This document shows positions 30,001 through 37,865 of a DNA stretch of 62,128 nt, piece after piece. A program made the position numbers and the translations under genes. The notes beneath the pieces were generated by a model. The model had not been told where the DNA came from. It saw nothing but the letters and a program-made list of their open reading frames with translations, and did not search any database. The stretch is from Terriglobales bacterium (GTDB lineage Bacteria > Acidobacteriota > Terriglobia > Terriglobales > Acidobacteriaceae), in the NCBI GenBank assembly GCA_025980765.1, contig JAICXB010000024.1, positions 1-62,128 of the forward strand. The letters are read 5' to 3'. How positions within the stretch are numbered: position 1 is the stretch's first letter; every line of letters starts with the position of its first letter.

Positions 30001-31020
30001 ATGTCCAATCAGGTGTTGATTGCTCCCTCGGAAGAAACGGTGATCCGCAAAACGGTTCCCGCCAAGGCTCCCAACTTCAATATCAAAACGGAGGAATCTC
30101 TCTTTCATTCTTTGAAAGAGAACCTGCGCGATGCGCTGTTTCCGGAGAAGCTGCCGCCACTCAAACTTACGTCACGTCCGGTAGCAGTGAAGAGCATTTG
30201 GGGGGATTACGACAATCGCAAGGTCGCCAGCACCTCGTCTGCAATCGTACATGCCTGCATGATCGGCGCGCTGGTTGCGGTTTCCATCATCGGTGCAAAG
30301 AAGGTGGTTGACGAGAAGCACGAGACGGTCACGCTCGTGGCTCCGGACATATCGGAATACATGCCGATGACTCCAAAACCTCAACCAGCGCTTCAAGGCG
30401 GTGGTGGAGGCGGGGACAAGGACAAAGTAATCGCTCCCAAAGGACACATACCTAAGCCGGCGATGGAGCAGTTCACACCTCCTGAGGTGGTGGTCCGCAA
30501 CGATCATCCCAAGCTTGCCGTAGAACCGACAGTGGTGATGCCTCCACAAGTACACCTGGCGAACAACAATCTCCCAAACCTGGGTGATCCGAAGTCGCCC
30601 GTAATTGCGGGCCCGCCGTCGAACGGCATTGGCAGCGGCGCAGGCATCGGCTCTGGCGGAGGTGGCGGAATCGGTTCCGGTACCGGCGGCGGCGTCGGTC
30701 CGGGAATCGGTGGCGGCTACGGTGGCGGAGTATTCCGTCCCGGCGTTGGAGGCGTAACCGCGCCCCGCGTCACCTATAAACCGGAACCGGAATATTCGGA
30801 AGAAGCGCGCAAAGCCAAGTATCAGGGCACCGTGGTGCTGGGGCTGATTGTGGATTCCAATGGCCGCCCGAGGCAATTGCGTGTTCAGCGCGGGCTCGGC
30901 ATGGGGTTGGATGAGAAAGCGCTCGAGGCGGTAAAGAACTGGAAGTTCGATCCTGCTGAGAAGGACGGCAAACCGGTGGCCGTAATGATCAGCGTGGAAG
31001 TGGAGTTCAGGCTCTTCTAA
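30001..31020 (+). CDS. TonB-family energy transducer
   Basis: Inner-membrane protein that passes proton-motive energy to outer-membrane receptors. It has 339 residues: an N-terminal cytoplasmic part of about 75 residues, one membrane span (about 76-98; SAIVHACMIGALVAVSIIG), a long proline/glycine-rich spacer with an extended GIGSGxGGG repeat (about 200-245), and a C-terminal TonB domain (about 255-339; YKPEPEYSEEARKAKYQGTV, then ALEAVKNWKFDPA). The long N-terminal cytoplasmic part is more usual in Acidobacteriota than in E. coli TonB. No ExbB, ExbD or TonB-dependent receptor genes are in the window. Confidence 0.92.
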   Translation: MSNQVLIAPSEETVIRKTVPAKAPNFNIKTEESLFHSLKENLRDALFPEKLPPLKLTSRPVAVKSIWGDYDNRKVASTSSAIVHACMIGALVAVSIIGAKKVVDEKHETVTLVAPDISEYMPMTPKPQPALQGGGGGGDKDKVIAPKGHIPKPAMEQFTPPEVVVRNDHPKLAVEPTVVMPPQVHLANNNLPNLGDPKSPVIAGPPSNGIGSGAGIGSGGGGGIGSGTGGGVGPGIGGGYGGGVFRPGVGGVTAPRVTYKPEPEYSEEARKAKYQGTVVLGLIVDSNGRPRQLRVQRGLGMGLDEKALEAVKNWKFDPAEKDGKPVAVMISVEVEFRLF

Positions 31021-31046
31021 GCGGACAACTCCGAGGCGGGAAACGA

Positions 31047-31074
31047 ACGGGAGAGGCTAACCGGCCTCTCCCGT
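31047..31074 (+). terminator. Hairpin after the TonB-like gene
   Basis: Perfect 10-bp stem ACGGGAGAGG / CCTCTCCCGT with loop CTAACCGG, 27 bases past the stop. It has no strong T-run, so termination is likely but not certain. Confidence 0.6.
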
Positions 31075-31157
31075 CAGCGTTTGGGATGAACTTCTATTCA
31101 CCTGGGTGATCTTCCGAATTTTACATTGCTAAATGTACAGACGTCGTTGGCTGGAGT

Positions 31158-31418
31158 ATGCTGAGGTCAGTGTCGCGCCGAACCAAGACGATTATTCTTC
31201 TTTTCGCGATTTTCGCAATTCTCTATGTCTTAATCTCTCCGTTACCAGAGCTGGATGCGACCAATTCGGTCAGGATCGATTTGATCGCTATAGCTTTCCT
31301 TCCCGTTCTAATCGTCTTACTACTCACTTTGTTATGTTCAAATCTTTGCGGCAGTTCGCGATCCAGACTGGAATCCTGCTTGGATCTTCAGGCGGCGTTC
31401 TGCAGCAGGCTTTGTTAG
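31158..31418 (+). CDS. Small two-span membrane protein
   Basis: An unrecognised frame of 86 residues with two strong hydrophobic helices, TKTIILLFAIFAILYVLISP (about 10-28) and IDLIAIAFLPVLIVLLLTLL (about 40-60), separated by a short polar loop PLPELDATNSVR. CTGGAG precedes the ATG. The pattern is typical of genuine small membrane proteins, but there is no domain evidence. It lies between the TonB-like gene and the radical SAM gene; no function is proposed. Confidence 0.5.
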   Translation: MLRSVSRRTKTIILLFAIFAILYVLISPLPELDATNSVRIDLIAIAFLPVLIVLLLTLLCSNLCGSSRSRLESCLDLQAAFCSRLC

Positions 31419-31543
31419 TTCCCTTCCCGACCCCTTTTCTCAGCTTTCGCACTCGCGCCTGAATTGTGCAGCTGTATTGGCAGCGTGCAGATGCTTGAGC
31501 CGAAACGTCTAAGCTTGCAGCAGTCGTGTCGAATGAAGGGACA

Positions 31544-32530
31544 ATGAAGACCAACGAAGTCGTTCGGGCTTGGGGAAAGATTATTCGCGGGCAAAAGCCG
31601 TCGCTTTCTGTAGAGATAACGAAGGAATGCCCGCTACGCTGTCCGGGGTGCTACGCATTCGCAGACGGACACGTGGGCGATGGAGTTAATCTGCGGCAAC
31701 TTTCTGACCGAAGAGGTGAAGCATTAATCGAAGGAATGCTGCATCTCGTCGATCGATATCGCCCATTACATCTCTCGATGGTGGGCGGCGATCCCATGGT
31801 ACGTTTTCGCGAACTCGAAGTGCTTCTGCCTGCACTCGCCGAACGTGGAATTTTTGTGCAGCTCGTGACCAGCGCATTCCGGGAAATACCGAAGAAATGG
31901 GCGGAAATTCCTCGCCTTGGCATCGTTGTCTCGGTGGACGGGTTGCAACCCGAGCACGACGCCCGCCGTAAACCCGCCACGTACGATCGTATTCAGCGAA
32001 ACATCGCTGGACATCGAGTGACATTGCACTGCACCATTACGGCCCAGATGATGCATCGTTCCACTTACCTCGACGAATTTCTGAGCTTTTGGACCTCGAA
32101 GAAGGAAGTCGGCAAGGTGTGGATGAGCATGTTTACGCCGCAGCGAGGAGAACAGGCCGAGGAGATTCTTTCCGCGGCGCAGCGCGTGCAGTGTGTATCC
32201 GAATTAAAGCGTCTGCGCGGACTGTATCCGAAGCTTGACATGTTCGAAGCGCAAATCGAGGAATTCCAGGCGCCTCCGAGTTCGCCGCAGGAGTGCATTT
32301 TTGCTCAAACTACACAAGTGGTTTCCGCGGATCTTACGAGCGAGGTAACGCCGTGCCAGTTGGGTGGCGATCCGGATTGCTCACAATGCGGCTGCGTTGC
32401 ATCTATGGGACTAGCCGCCGTCGGGCATCATCATTTGGCATTTGGAGTGACGGCGGGTAAGATTTTTCGGCTGTCCAGCAAAGTGGGAATCGCTGTGAAT
32501 GCATTGAAACTGAATCGCAAGGCATCTTGA
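31544..32530 (+). CDS. Radical SAM protein
   Basis: Radical S-adenosylmethionine enzyme of 328 residues. The [4Fe-4S] site is CxxxCxxC at C29, C33 and C36 (ITKECPLRCPGCYAF), followed by SMVGGDPMVRF (GGE-like motif) and VSVDGLQPEHD. Near the C-terminus a cysteine-rich segment (CIFAQ..., CQLGGDPDCSQCGC) probably binds an auxiliary cluster, as in SPASM-type proteins. The ATG at 31544 is used because GAAGGG stands just upstream; an in-frame GTG lies six codons earlier. The next gene, a class II aldolase-like protein, follows after 18 bases, so they are probably co-transcribed. The substrate is unknown. Confidence 0.85.
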   Translation: MKTNEVVRAWGKIIRGQKPSLSVEITKECPLRCPGCYAFADGHVGDGVNLRQLSDRRGEALIEGMLHLVDRYRPLHLSMVGGDPMVRFRELEVLLPALAERGIFVQLVTSAFREIPKKWAEIPRLGIVVSVDGLQPEHDARRKPATYDRIQRNIAGHRVTLHCTITAQMMHRSTYLDEFLSFWTSKKEVGKVWMSMFTPQRGEQAEEILSAAQRVQCVSELKRLRGLYPKLDMFEAQIEEFQAPPSSPQECIFAQTTQVVSADLTSEVTPCQLGGDPDCSQCGCVASMGLAAVGHHHLAFGVTAGKIFRLSSKVGIAVNALKLNRKAS

Positions 32531-32548
32531 GGCGGAGGAAATAAGGCA

Positions 32549-33292
32549 ATGAGCTATCTGAAGCAGTTGATGGAACGTGCTTCGTGGATGCCAGTCCCCA
32601 CGGCTTTGGCGAAATCTCGAAAGCGGGTTGGCTCTATTTCCGAGGGCATCGCCCGACGCGATTTGGTCCAGTTTGGCGCGCTGCTGCACGCCCAAGGTCT
32701 TGTAGCCGGAACCGACGGCAACTTATCTGTTCGCCTCGACCTGAATCGCATCCTAATCACTCCCACCGGACGCAGCAAAAGCCGGATGGCAAGCAGCGAT
32801 ATGGTGGTGGTGGACCTTTCCGGAAGGAAGCTCCACGGCTTCCATAATGCATCCAGCGAAGTAGCAATGCATCTCGCGATTTATCACACGCGCCCGGATG
32901 TGCGCGCGGTTGTGCACGCCCATCCGCCGACGGCTACTGCGTTTGCCTGTTGCGGGCTGTCGCTAGAAGACCCCCTGTGTGCCGAGGTGGTAATGTCACT
33001 CGGCAGCATCCCGCTGGCTCCATACGCGATGACCGGCACTCCTGAATTAGGCGAGAGCCTGAGGGCGCACATCCAACACCGCGATGCCGCGCTGCTGGCG
33101 AACCACGGAGCCGTAACCTGCGGAGAGACTCTGTTACAAGCCTATCTGCGAATGGAGACAGTGGAGCACTTTGCGAAAATCGCATTGGCCGCCCGCCAGA
33201 TTGGTTCTCAGCAACTCCTTGATGATTTTCAAATCGGGAAGTTGATGGAAGCGCGACGCAAGTACCTGCAGGGCTGTGAAAATCGCGGCTAG
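32549..33292 (+). CDS. Class II aldolase/adducin family protein
   Basis: Zinc-dependent aldolase-like protein of 247 residues in the L-fuculose-phosphate aldolase / ribulose-phosphate epimerase group. Key segments are GLVAGTDGNLSVRL, the base-containing SSEVAMHLAIY, the zinc histidines in VVHAHPPTATAF, and LLANHGAVTCGETLLQAYLRMETVEHFAKI. An extra N-terminal stretch of about 40 residues precedes the domain. GGCGGAGG lies just before the ATG at 32549. With the radical SAM gene it forms a two-gene unit; whether it cleaves a sugar phosphate or does something else is not clear. Confidence 0.88.
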   Translation: MSYLKQLMERASWMPVPTALAKSRKRVGSISEGIARRDLVQFGALLHAQGLVAGTDGNLSVRLDLNRILITPTGRSKSRMASSDMVVVDLSGRKLHGFHNASSEVAMHLAIYHTRPDVRAVVHAHPPTATAFACCGLSLEDPLCAEVVMSLGSIPLAPYAMTGTPELGESLRAHIQHRDAALLANHGAVTCGETLLQAYLRMETVEHFAKIALAARQIGSQQLLDDFQIGKLMEARRKYLQGCENRG

Positions 33293-33394
33293 CCAGAACA
33301 AATCTTTTGGCTGATCCATGCCCATTCGCGTGAGCGTGAACTTCATGCCTACAGGATGGCGTACCGGTCCATAATGTGAGAAATTAGCGGGAGA

Positions 33395-33471
33395 GCGCCC
33401 GTAGCTCAGGTGGATAGAGCATCTGCCTTCTAAGCAGAGGGTCGCACGTTCGAGTCGTGCCGGGCGCGCCA
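33395..33471 (+). tRNA. tRNA-Arg (anticodon TCT)
   Basis: 77-base tRNA with an encoded CCA. Acceptor GCGCCCG (33395-33401) pairs with CGGGCGC (33461-33467); the D arm is GCTC...GAGC; the anticodon stem TCTGC/GCAGA holds loop CTTCTAA, giving anticodon TCT, which reads AGA arginine; the T arm is GCACG-TTCGAGT-CGTGC. All stems pair fully. Confidence 0.97.
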
Positions 33472-33517
33472 GATTTCTTTTTCTTCCCCCACTGAAATCA
33501 AACAACCTGCTGAATTG

Positions 33518-33883
33518 TTATGCCGCCGCCTGCGGAACTTTGCCTTGCGGCGTCAATCTATCGACCAGCACCGGCAGAATTCGCGACAGCGCCGCGCTGG
33601 CAATTGCCGGCGAGATGCCGGCGTGATTGGCGATCTGGTTCAGCCGATCTTCGCCTATAAGCCCTTGCACCTGCTGGGGAGCGATCGCCTGATTCGATCC
33701 GGTACCGATCCAGGACTGCACAATATTTCCCATGCCATGTGATTCCGCATTGTTCAGTAGCCCGGACAACCCAGCATGATTTCCGAACATTTGCATGGCG
33801 CTCTGCACCAGAGACGAGTGCTGTTGTTGATTCACCTCAGAATGTTGTTCTGCTGCGGCAATAACCGTATCGAGAATGCTCAT
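33518..33883 (-). CDS. YidB-family (DUF937) protein
   Basis: Small soluble protein of 121 residues in the YidB/DUF937 family, with LVQSAMQMFGNHAGLSGLLNN, GNIVQSWIGTGSNQAI and VQGLIGEDRLNQIANHAGIS. The family is mostly helical and of unknown function. AAAGGAG precedes the start at 33883. It lies on the same strand as the DUF2382 protein upstream, but a terminator-like hairpin stands between them. Its short, well-conserved frame makes the call firm, the role not. Confidence 0.88.
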   Translation of the reverse strand: MSILDTVIAAAEQHSEVNQQQHSSLVQSAMQMFGNHAGLSGLLNNAESHGMGNIVQSWIGTGSNQAIAPQQVQGLIGEDRLNQIANHAGISPAIASAALSRILPVLVDRLTPQGKVPQAAA

Positions 33884-33989
33884 CTTCCCTGCTCCTTTCT
33901 ATGGCGTGGTTCGCGAAATTCGGACTCCAGCAACATTGATGCATGCTCTCACCATTGATGCTGTCCCAAGTCGGAGGGCTTGGCGCGCG

Positions 33990-34022
33990 CGAAAAGATGA
34001 CGGTCCCGAAACCGAGACCGTC
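33990..34022 (-). terminator. Terminator after the DUF2382 protein
   Basis: On the minus strand GACGGTC...GACCGTC (34022-34016 and 34005-33999) forms a 7-bp stem with a 10-base loop, followed by ATCTTTTC. It lies 20 bases past the DUF2382 stop. Confidence 0.65.
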
Positions 34023-34041
34023 GCAGTTAAACTCAAAGCAC

Positions 34042-34911
34042 CTAAGCGCGTTTCCGAGTAGGTGCATTCACAGATGCTTCTCCCTCCTTGTCCACCCGCA
34101 ACTCCTCATGGCGGACATCGTCAGAAACAGTTTTGGTGTTCTGCACAGCCCGTTTTCCGACGCTCACTTCTTCTCTCACAATAGGACGCTTCTCGACGCG
34201 TACCTGCTCCTCGCTCACTGGAACCCTGATTTCCTTTTCTCCGAAGCTGGCGTTACCGGCATCACGGCCCTGAACAGGATGTCTTTCAATAACAACTTCT
34301 TCCCGCGTCACTGGAACCTCAACATTCTGCCGTTCGGTTACAACTTCCTTTCGAACCTTTACCTCGCCCCGCTGCACGCGGTCTTTGTGAATTCGAAGTG
34401 TCTCGCCCAACAGCTGCAGCCGTTGTGCTCCAAACTCTCGAGTATCGCCGGAACTTGCCTGCGCAAACTGCTGCGATCTGATGTTGTCGGTGGTGATCGC
34501 GTTTGTACGTCGCAGGATCGCGAGGGCCTCGCCTATTCGCGATCCGGCGTTCACGGTGACCAGTACGCCACCTGTACGAAGTGCGTTGCGGAAGTAGCCG
34601 CCCTGCTCCTCGGAAAGCCCCATATGATCGAGGACGTCGACCGCATCGCTGCTCTCATATTCATCACGCTCGCTGGCGGAAAACATTGAGCGGAACCGTT
34701 GCACCAAACCTTCTGACTTTGATGCCGCAGTCTTATTGGTCGCTTCGCTCTCGTCGCGCAACGCCACACCTATGTCCTTCTTTGAAAATCCTGCGGCACT
34801 CAACTCAGAGATCGCACGCTCTGCATCCGCAGGGTCGCGGAAATATGCTGGGATAGTTGTTGTCTGACCGCTCGACACACGAGTGTCAGGCTCTGTTCGC
34901 ACCGGATTCAT
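34042..34911 (-). CDS. General-stress-type protein with DUF2382 (YsnF/AvaK) domain
   Basis: A 289-residue protein with two parts. The N-terminal half (about 15-140) resembles the general stress / heat-induced domain (IPAYFRDPADAERAISEL, GFSKKDIGVALRDE, GGVLVTVNAG). The C-terminal half (about 170-280) is the YsnF/AvaK domain, with ETLRIHKDRVQRGEVKVRKE, PVTREEVVIER and VRHEELRVDKEG. GGAGGAATT before the ATG at 34911 fixes the start. The divergently transcribed gene 177 bases away encodes a shorter DUF2382 protein, so both may share a stress promoter region. Confidence 0.9.
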   Translation of the reverse strand: MNPVRTEPDTRVSSGQTTTIPAYFRDPADAERAISELSAAGFSKKDIGVALRDESEATNKTAASKSEGLVQRFRSMFSASERDEYESSDAVDVLDHMGLSEEQGGYFRNALRTGGVLVTVNAGSRIGEALAILRRTNAITTDNIRSQQFAQASSGDTREFGAQRLQLLGETLRIHKDRVQRGEVKVRKEVVTERQNVEVPVTREEVVIERHPVQGRDAGNASFGEKEIRVPVSEEQVRVEKRPIVREEVSVGKRAVQNTKTVSDDVRHEELRVDKEGEASVNAPTRKRA

Positions 34912-35088
34912 AATTCCTCCATGGTTTAGTTTTTCGGGATTGAATCTTGTGATGCGCCGGCGGCCGCAGAGGTGCCTTTCTCGAATGCCTCGTTTGCTGT
35001 GCCATCCGACAACACCGATTAACAAACTGCAACGCCTTCCTTCGCATCTGTGCATGAAGCAGATTTAAGAACAAGAATGGAGTTGTTT

Positions 35089-35628
35089 ATGGACCTGACC
35101 AATCTCAGATCTGAAGCAAAGCGCTTTGGGATGCGCATTGGAGGCCAGTGGCGCGACCTCCGGGAGACATTCGCGCAACATAGTTCTCGTGATCAGATGA
35201 TTCAGAGCCACGGCCCAGCTTCGGTGCTTCACTCAGAGGAAATTGCCGAACTCGAACTCCTGAGCGAGAGCTTGCATATTGATAAAGAAAAAATCGTCGA
35301 CGGTGAACTCTCCATACGCAAAGAGATCATTACCGAAGTGCAGATCATCCAGGTGCCTGTCACGCGAGAAGAGTTGGTCATCGAGCGGCGCAGCGCTGAT
35401 GGGCGACATACGAGTGAAGTGTTGGCCGGTCAACAGCAGCTCCGGATTCCAATCAGCAAAGAACGCGTGCTGGTGAAAAAAGAAGCTGTCGTCTCAGAAG
35501 TAGCGAAGATCACGCGACGAAAGCTTCGTGAAACAAAGCGCATCTCCGTGGATGTGCGTCACGACGAACTCCGCGTGAGTGGTGAAGGCCACATGGACAA
35601 TGCGGGAGAAAAGGACAAAGCCGCCTAA
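35089..35628 (+). CDS. DUF2382 (YsnF/AvaK-like) protein
   Basis: A 179-residue paralogue of the C-terminal half of the 34042-34911 protein. It has LLSESLHIDKEKIVDGELSI, QVPVTREELVIERRSADG, LRIPISKERVLVKKEAV and ending VDVRHDELRVSGEG. The N-terminal 50 residues differ and carry no known domain. Of three in-frame starts the ATG at 35089 is best placed, with GGAG six bases upstream. Its stop codon overlaps that of the convergent gene. Likely stress-related by family; no direct evidence of function. Confidence 0.88.
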   Translation: MDLTNLRSEAKRFGMRIGGQWRDLRETFAQHSSRDQMIQSHGPASVLHSEEIAELELLSESLHIDKEKIVDGELSIRKEIITEVQIIQVPVTREELVIERRSADGRHTSEVLAGQQQLRIPISKERVLVKKEAVVSEVAKITRRKLRETKRISVDVRHDELRVSGEGHMDNAGEKDKAA

Positions 35629-36230
35629 GGAATTTTTAGCGCAGCGTGCGGCTTTCCGGTTTGGAGTCTCTGCTGCACCATCGCGTGTTGCACCATCTTC
35701 AGCGCAATTTCCCAACGCTCTCTCGCCCTCTGCTCGTCTTCACCGTAACCGTGTACGTAGAGAGTCGTGTAGAAGCAATCTTCGCGGTTTCTCGATTGCG
35801 ATCTGCGATCGGTACAACGACGCACGATTAATTCCGCTGATGCCGGCATCTCGGGCGCGCGGCTGAGCAGACTCGCTAGATTTCGAATGAAGAGTTCGTG
35901 CTCCAGGAACTTCGCTCTGATAGATTCGGCAGTGAAGAGCAGATCCACGTAAGAACCAAACTTACAGGGTTCGCCAAAGAACTCTTCTTCTGGCGTGATT
36001 TCATCGCTTGACCAGGAATCGCATTTGACTGTCTCGAAGAAGGACTCAGCCGAGTTTGCCCAGTTCAAAAACTCGGCTAAGGCAAGGTTGTCGCAGGCTT
36101 CAGGAACTTCCAGAAGCAGCTCCGGTTGCCTTTTGAGATCAAGATAGCGCACCCGGCCGTCGGCGGAGGACCACGGGATCTCTAGTTGCGGATCGTCGGC
36201 GCCAAGTTCGACGCTCCATTCGGCGAGCAT
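35625..36230 (-). CDS. Hypothetical protein
   Basis: A 201-residue cytoplasmic-looking protein that I do not recognise. It is acidic in the middle (SWSSDEITPEEEFFGE) and has a C-terminal half rich in charged and aromatic residues with a repeated arginine stretch (RRCTDRRSQSRNREDCFYTTL). No signal peptide or membrane span. The stop overlaps the stop of the convergent DUF2382 gene. The long frame and codon pattern favour a real gene. Confidence 0.65.
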   Translation of the reverse strand: MLAEWSVELGADDPQLEIPWSSADGRVRYLDLKRQPELLLEVPEACDNLALAEFLNWANSAESFFETVKCDSWSSDEITPEEEFFGEPCKFGSYVDLLFTAESIRAKFLEHELFIRNLASLLSRAPEMPASAELIVRRCTDRRSQSRNREDCFYTTLYVHGYGEDEQRARERWEIALKMVQHAMVQQRLQTGKPHAALKIP

Positions 36231-36322
36231 GGGATATTGTAAGCTGCGCAGCCACGAAGGCCCAAAGCTGCGGAGCTAGACCACAGCTTCGATTCGATTC
36301 CTTTGTTTGACGAGCGACTTTG

Positions 36323-37768
36323 TTACGTTCGCAGCTCCGCGGCTTCGCGGCTCCGAAGCTGTCTTTTCGCGCGCCAATACAATGCCAATCCAATCAGGAT
36401 CGCGATGCCTGTGCCGCCGACCAGCTTCACTTCGAAAACGACTTTATTGCTGGTATCGCCAGGAGGAACCAGCGACAACGCAATCGAAATCAGGCACACG
36501 GCGAAGCCGAGAACGCCCATAATCCACACGCCCGCGCGACCACCTGGGATCAGCACAGCGCCGGGGTTCTTCGCGCGGTCAGCACGGTATGCAAGCTTGA
36601 TTGCCGCCGCATACATATACAGGAACGGCAGGAAGTACAGAATAATGGCGGCATCCACCAGCACCTGGTAAGCGCCGGCCATGCTGCTTTCTTTTATCTG
36701 CGAGAGCAACAACACGATTGCCGAAATCGCTGCCTGAATAAGAATGGAGACATATGGCGTGCGCCAGCGCGGATGAATTTTGCCGAAGAACGCAGGCAGA
36801 TAGCTATCGATCCCCACCGCGAAGGGCACGCGCGCGACCCCGGCAACCGTAGTGCCCACTCCACCAGCGTTGCCAACCGTGACAATAAGCGCAGCAATCA
36901 CTCCAATGATGCCGAAGCCAAGTACCCTTGAGCCTACGCTGATGGCCTGGAAGACCCCGGATTGTGTATCAACATTTTGTGCCGGCAGCAGACAAAGCAC
37001 TGCAATCGTTCCCAGGATGTAAATGATCGCAATTAGAAGTCCCGAGCCAAGAATGGCGCGGGGAAAGGTGCGCTGCGGATTCCGCACTTCTTCCGACATG
37101 GCGCAGACCAGTTCAAGTCCTGTAAATGCGAATGCAATCTGCGACCAGAAATTTACGGTATCCAGGTTCCAGTCAGGCAAGGAGTTGCGCCAAGTGAAAT
37201 GGGTTAGCCCGTGATGGCTGCGGGCAAATAACAAAGCAACGGCAAGCAGGATCAGCAGCGGAACATATGTCCCCACACCTCCGGCATTTTGCAGCCATTT
37301 GCCGATATTCAATCCAACAATGTTCAGCCACACAGCCACGCCAAGAATGATCAGCGAGCCGCTAATCAGAAAGGCTTTGTTGCCGCTCAGATACGATCCG
37401 GCGCTGCCACCGATGTAGGCTCCCATGGCGCTGCTCGCTACCAGCAATCCGGGAAAATAAAAGAAGGAATAAACCCAATAGGACCATCCAGCGACAAAGC
37501 CGTGGAAATCGCCGAACGCTTCACGCGTCCAGACATACAGTCCGCCTTCAGCCGGATAACGAGTCGAGAGTTCAGTGATGATCAGCGCGGTGGGAACGAA
37601 GAAGAAAACTGCCGCCAGCACCCACAGGCTGAGAGAGGATGTCCCATTATGGGCAGCAGCGGCGATCCATCGCGGCCCGAGCACAGCTGCGATGTTGAAT
37701 AACAACACGTCCCAGAAGCCCATCTCCCGTCGAAGCTGCGATTTGGCTTCCGTGTGCAAATCGGTCAA
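36323..37768 (-). CDS. APC-family amino-acid permease
   Basis: Twelve-span secondary transporter of 481 residues in the amino-acid-polyamine-organocation (APC) superfamily. The N-terminus has MGFWDVLLFNIAAVLGPRW and the conserved periplasmic-to-membrane stretch STRYPAEGGLYVWTREAFGD; further hydrophobic spans continue to about residue 470, with FAFTGLELVCAMSEEVRNPQ as the family's conserved helix-6 segment. The substrate is not evident. The final residues (KRQLRSREAAELRT) are encoded inside a partial inverted repeat, so the natural C-terminus may have been altered by repeat insertion. Confidence 0.88.
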   Translation of the reverse strand: MTDLHTEAKSQLRREMGFWDVLLFNIAAVLGPRWIAAAAHNGTSSLSLWVLAAVFFFVPTALIITELSTRYPAEGGLYVWTREAFGDFHGFVAGWSYWVYSFFYFPGLLVASSAMGAYIGGSAGSYLSGNKAFLISGSLIILGVAVWLNIVGLNIGKWLQNAGGVGTYVPLLILLAVALLFARSHHGLTHFTWRNSLPDWNLDTVNFWSQIAFAFTGLELVCAMSEEVRNPQRTFPRAILGSGLLIAIIYILGTIAVLCLLPAQNVDTQSGVFQAISVGSRVLGFGIIGVIAALIVTVGNAGGVGTTVAGVARVPFAVGIDSYLPAFFGKIHPRWRTPYVSILIQAAISAIVLLLSQIKESSMAGAYQVLVDAAIILYFLPFLYMYAAAIKLAYRADRAKNPGAVLIPGGRAGVWIMGVLGFAVCLISIALSLVPPGDTSNKVVFEVKLVGGTGIAILIGLALYWRAKRQLRSREAAELRT

Positions 37769-37797
37769 GCTCGGATGCCTCCACCCAGTCCAGTGCG

Positions 37798-37834
37798 AAA
37801 CAAAAACCCGGCCCGCCTTTGCGGAACCGGGTTT
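37798..37834 (-). terminator. Terminator after the LPxTG-tailed protein
   Basis: On the minus strand AAACCCGG (37834-37827) pairs with CCGGGTTT (37811-37804), followed by a run of T residues broken by one G (TTTTTGTTT). It lies 32 bases past the stop. Confidence 0.75.
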
Positions 37835-37865
37835 CCAAGCCTACCAGATTTATTCGCGCCGGATT

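Noticed and set aside
33134..33505. Minus-strand ORF over the tRNA with a GRCSIHLSYGRSP-like peptide
   Set aside because: This is the usual artefact of translating a tRNA backwards; the tRNA-Arg explains it fully.
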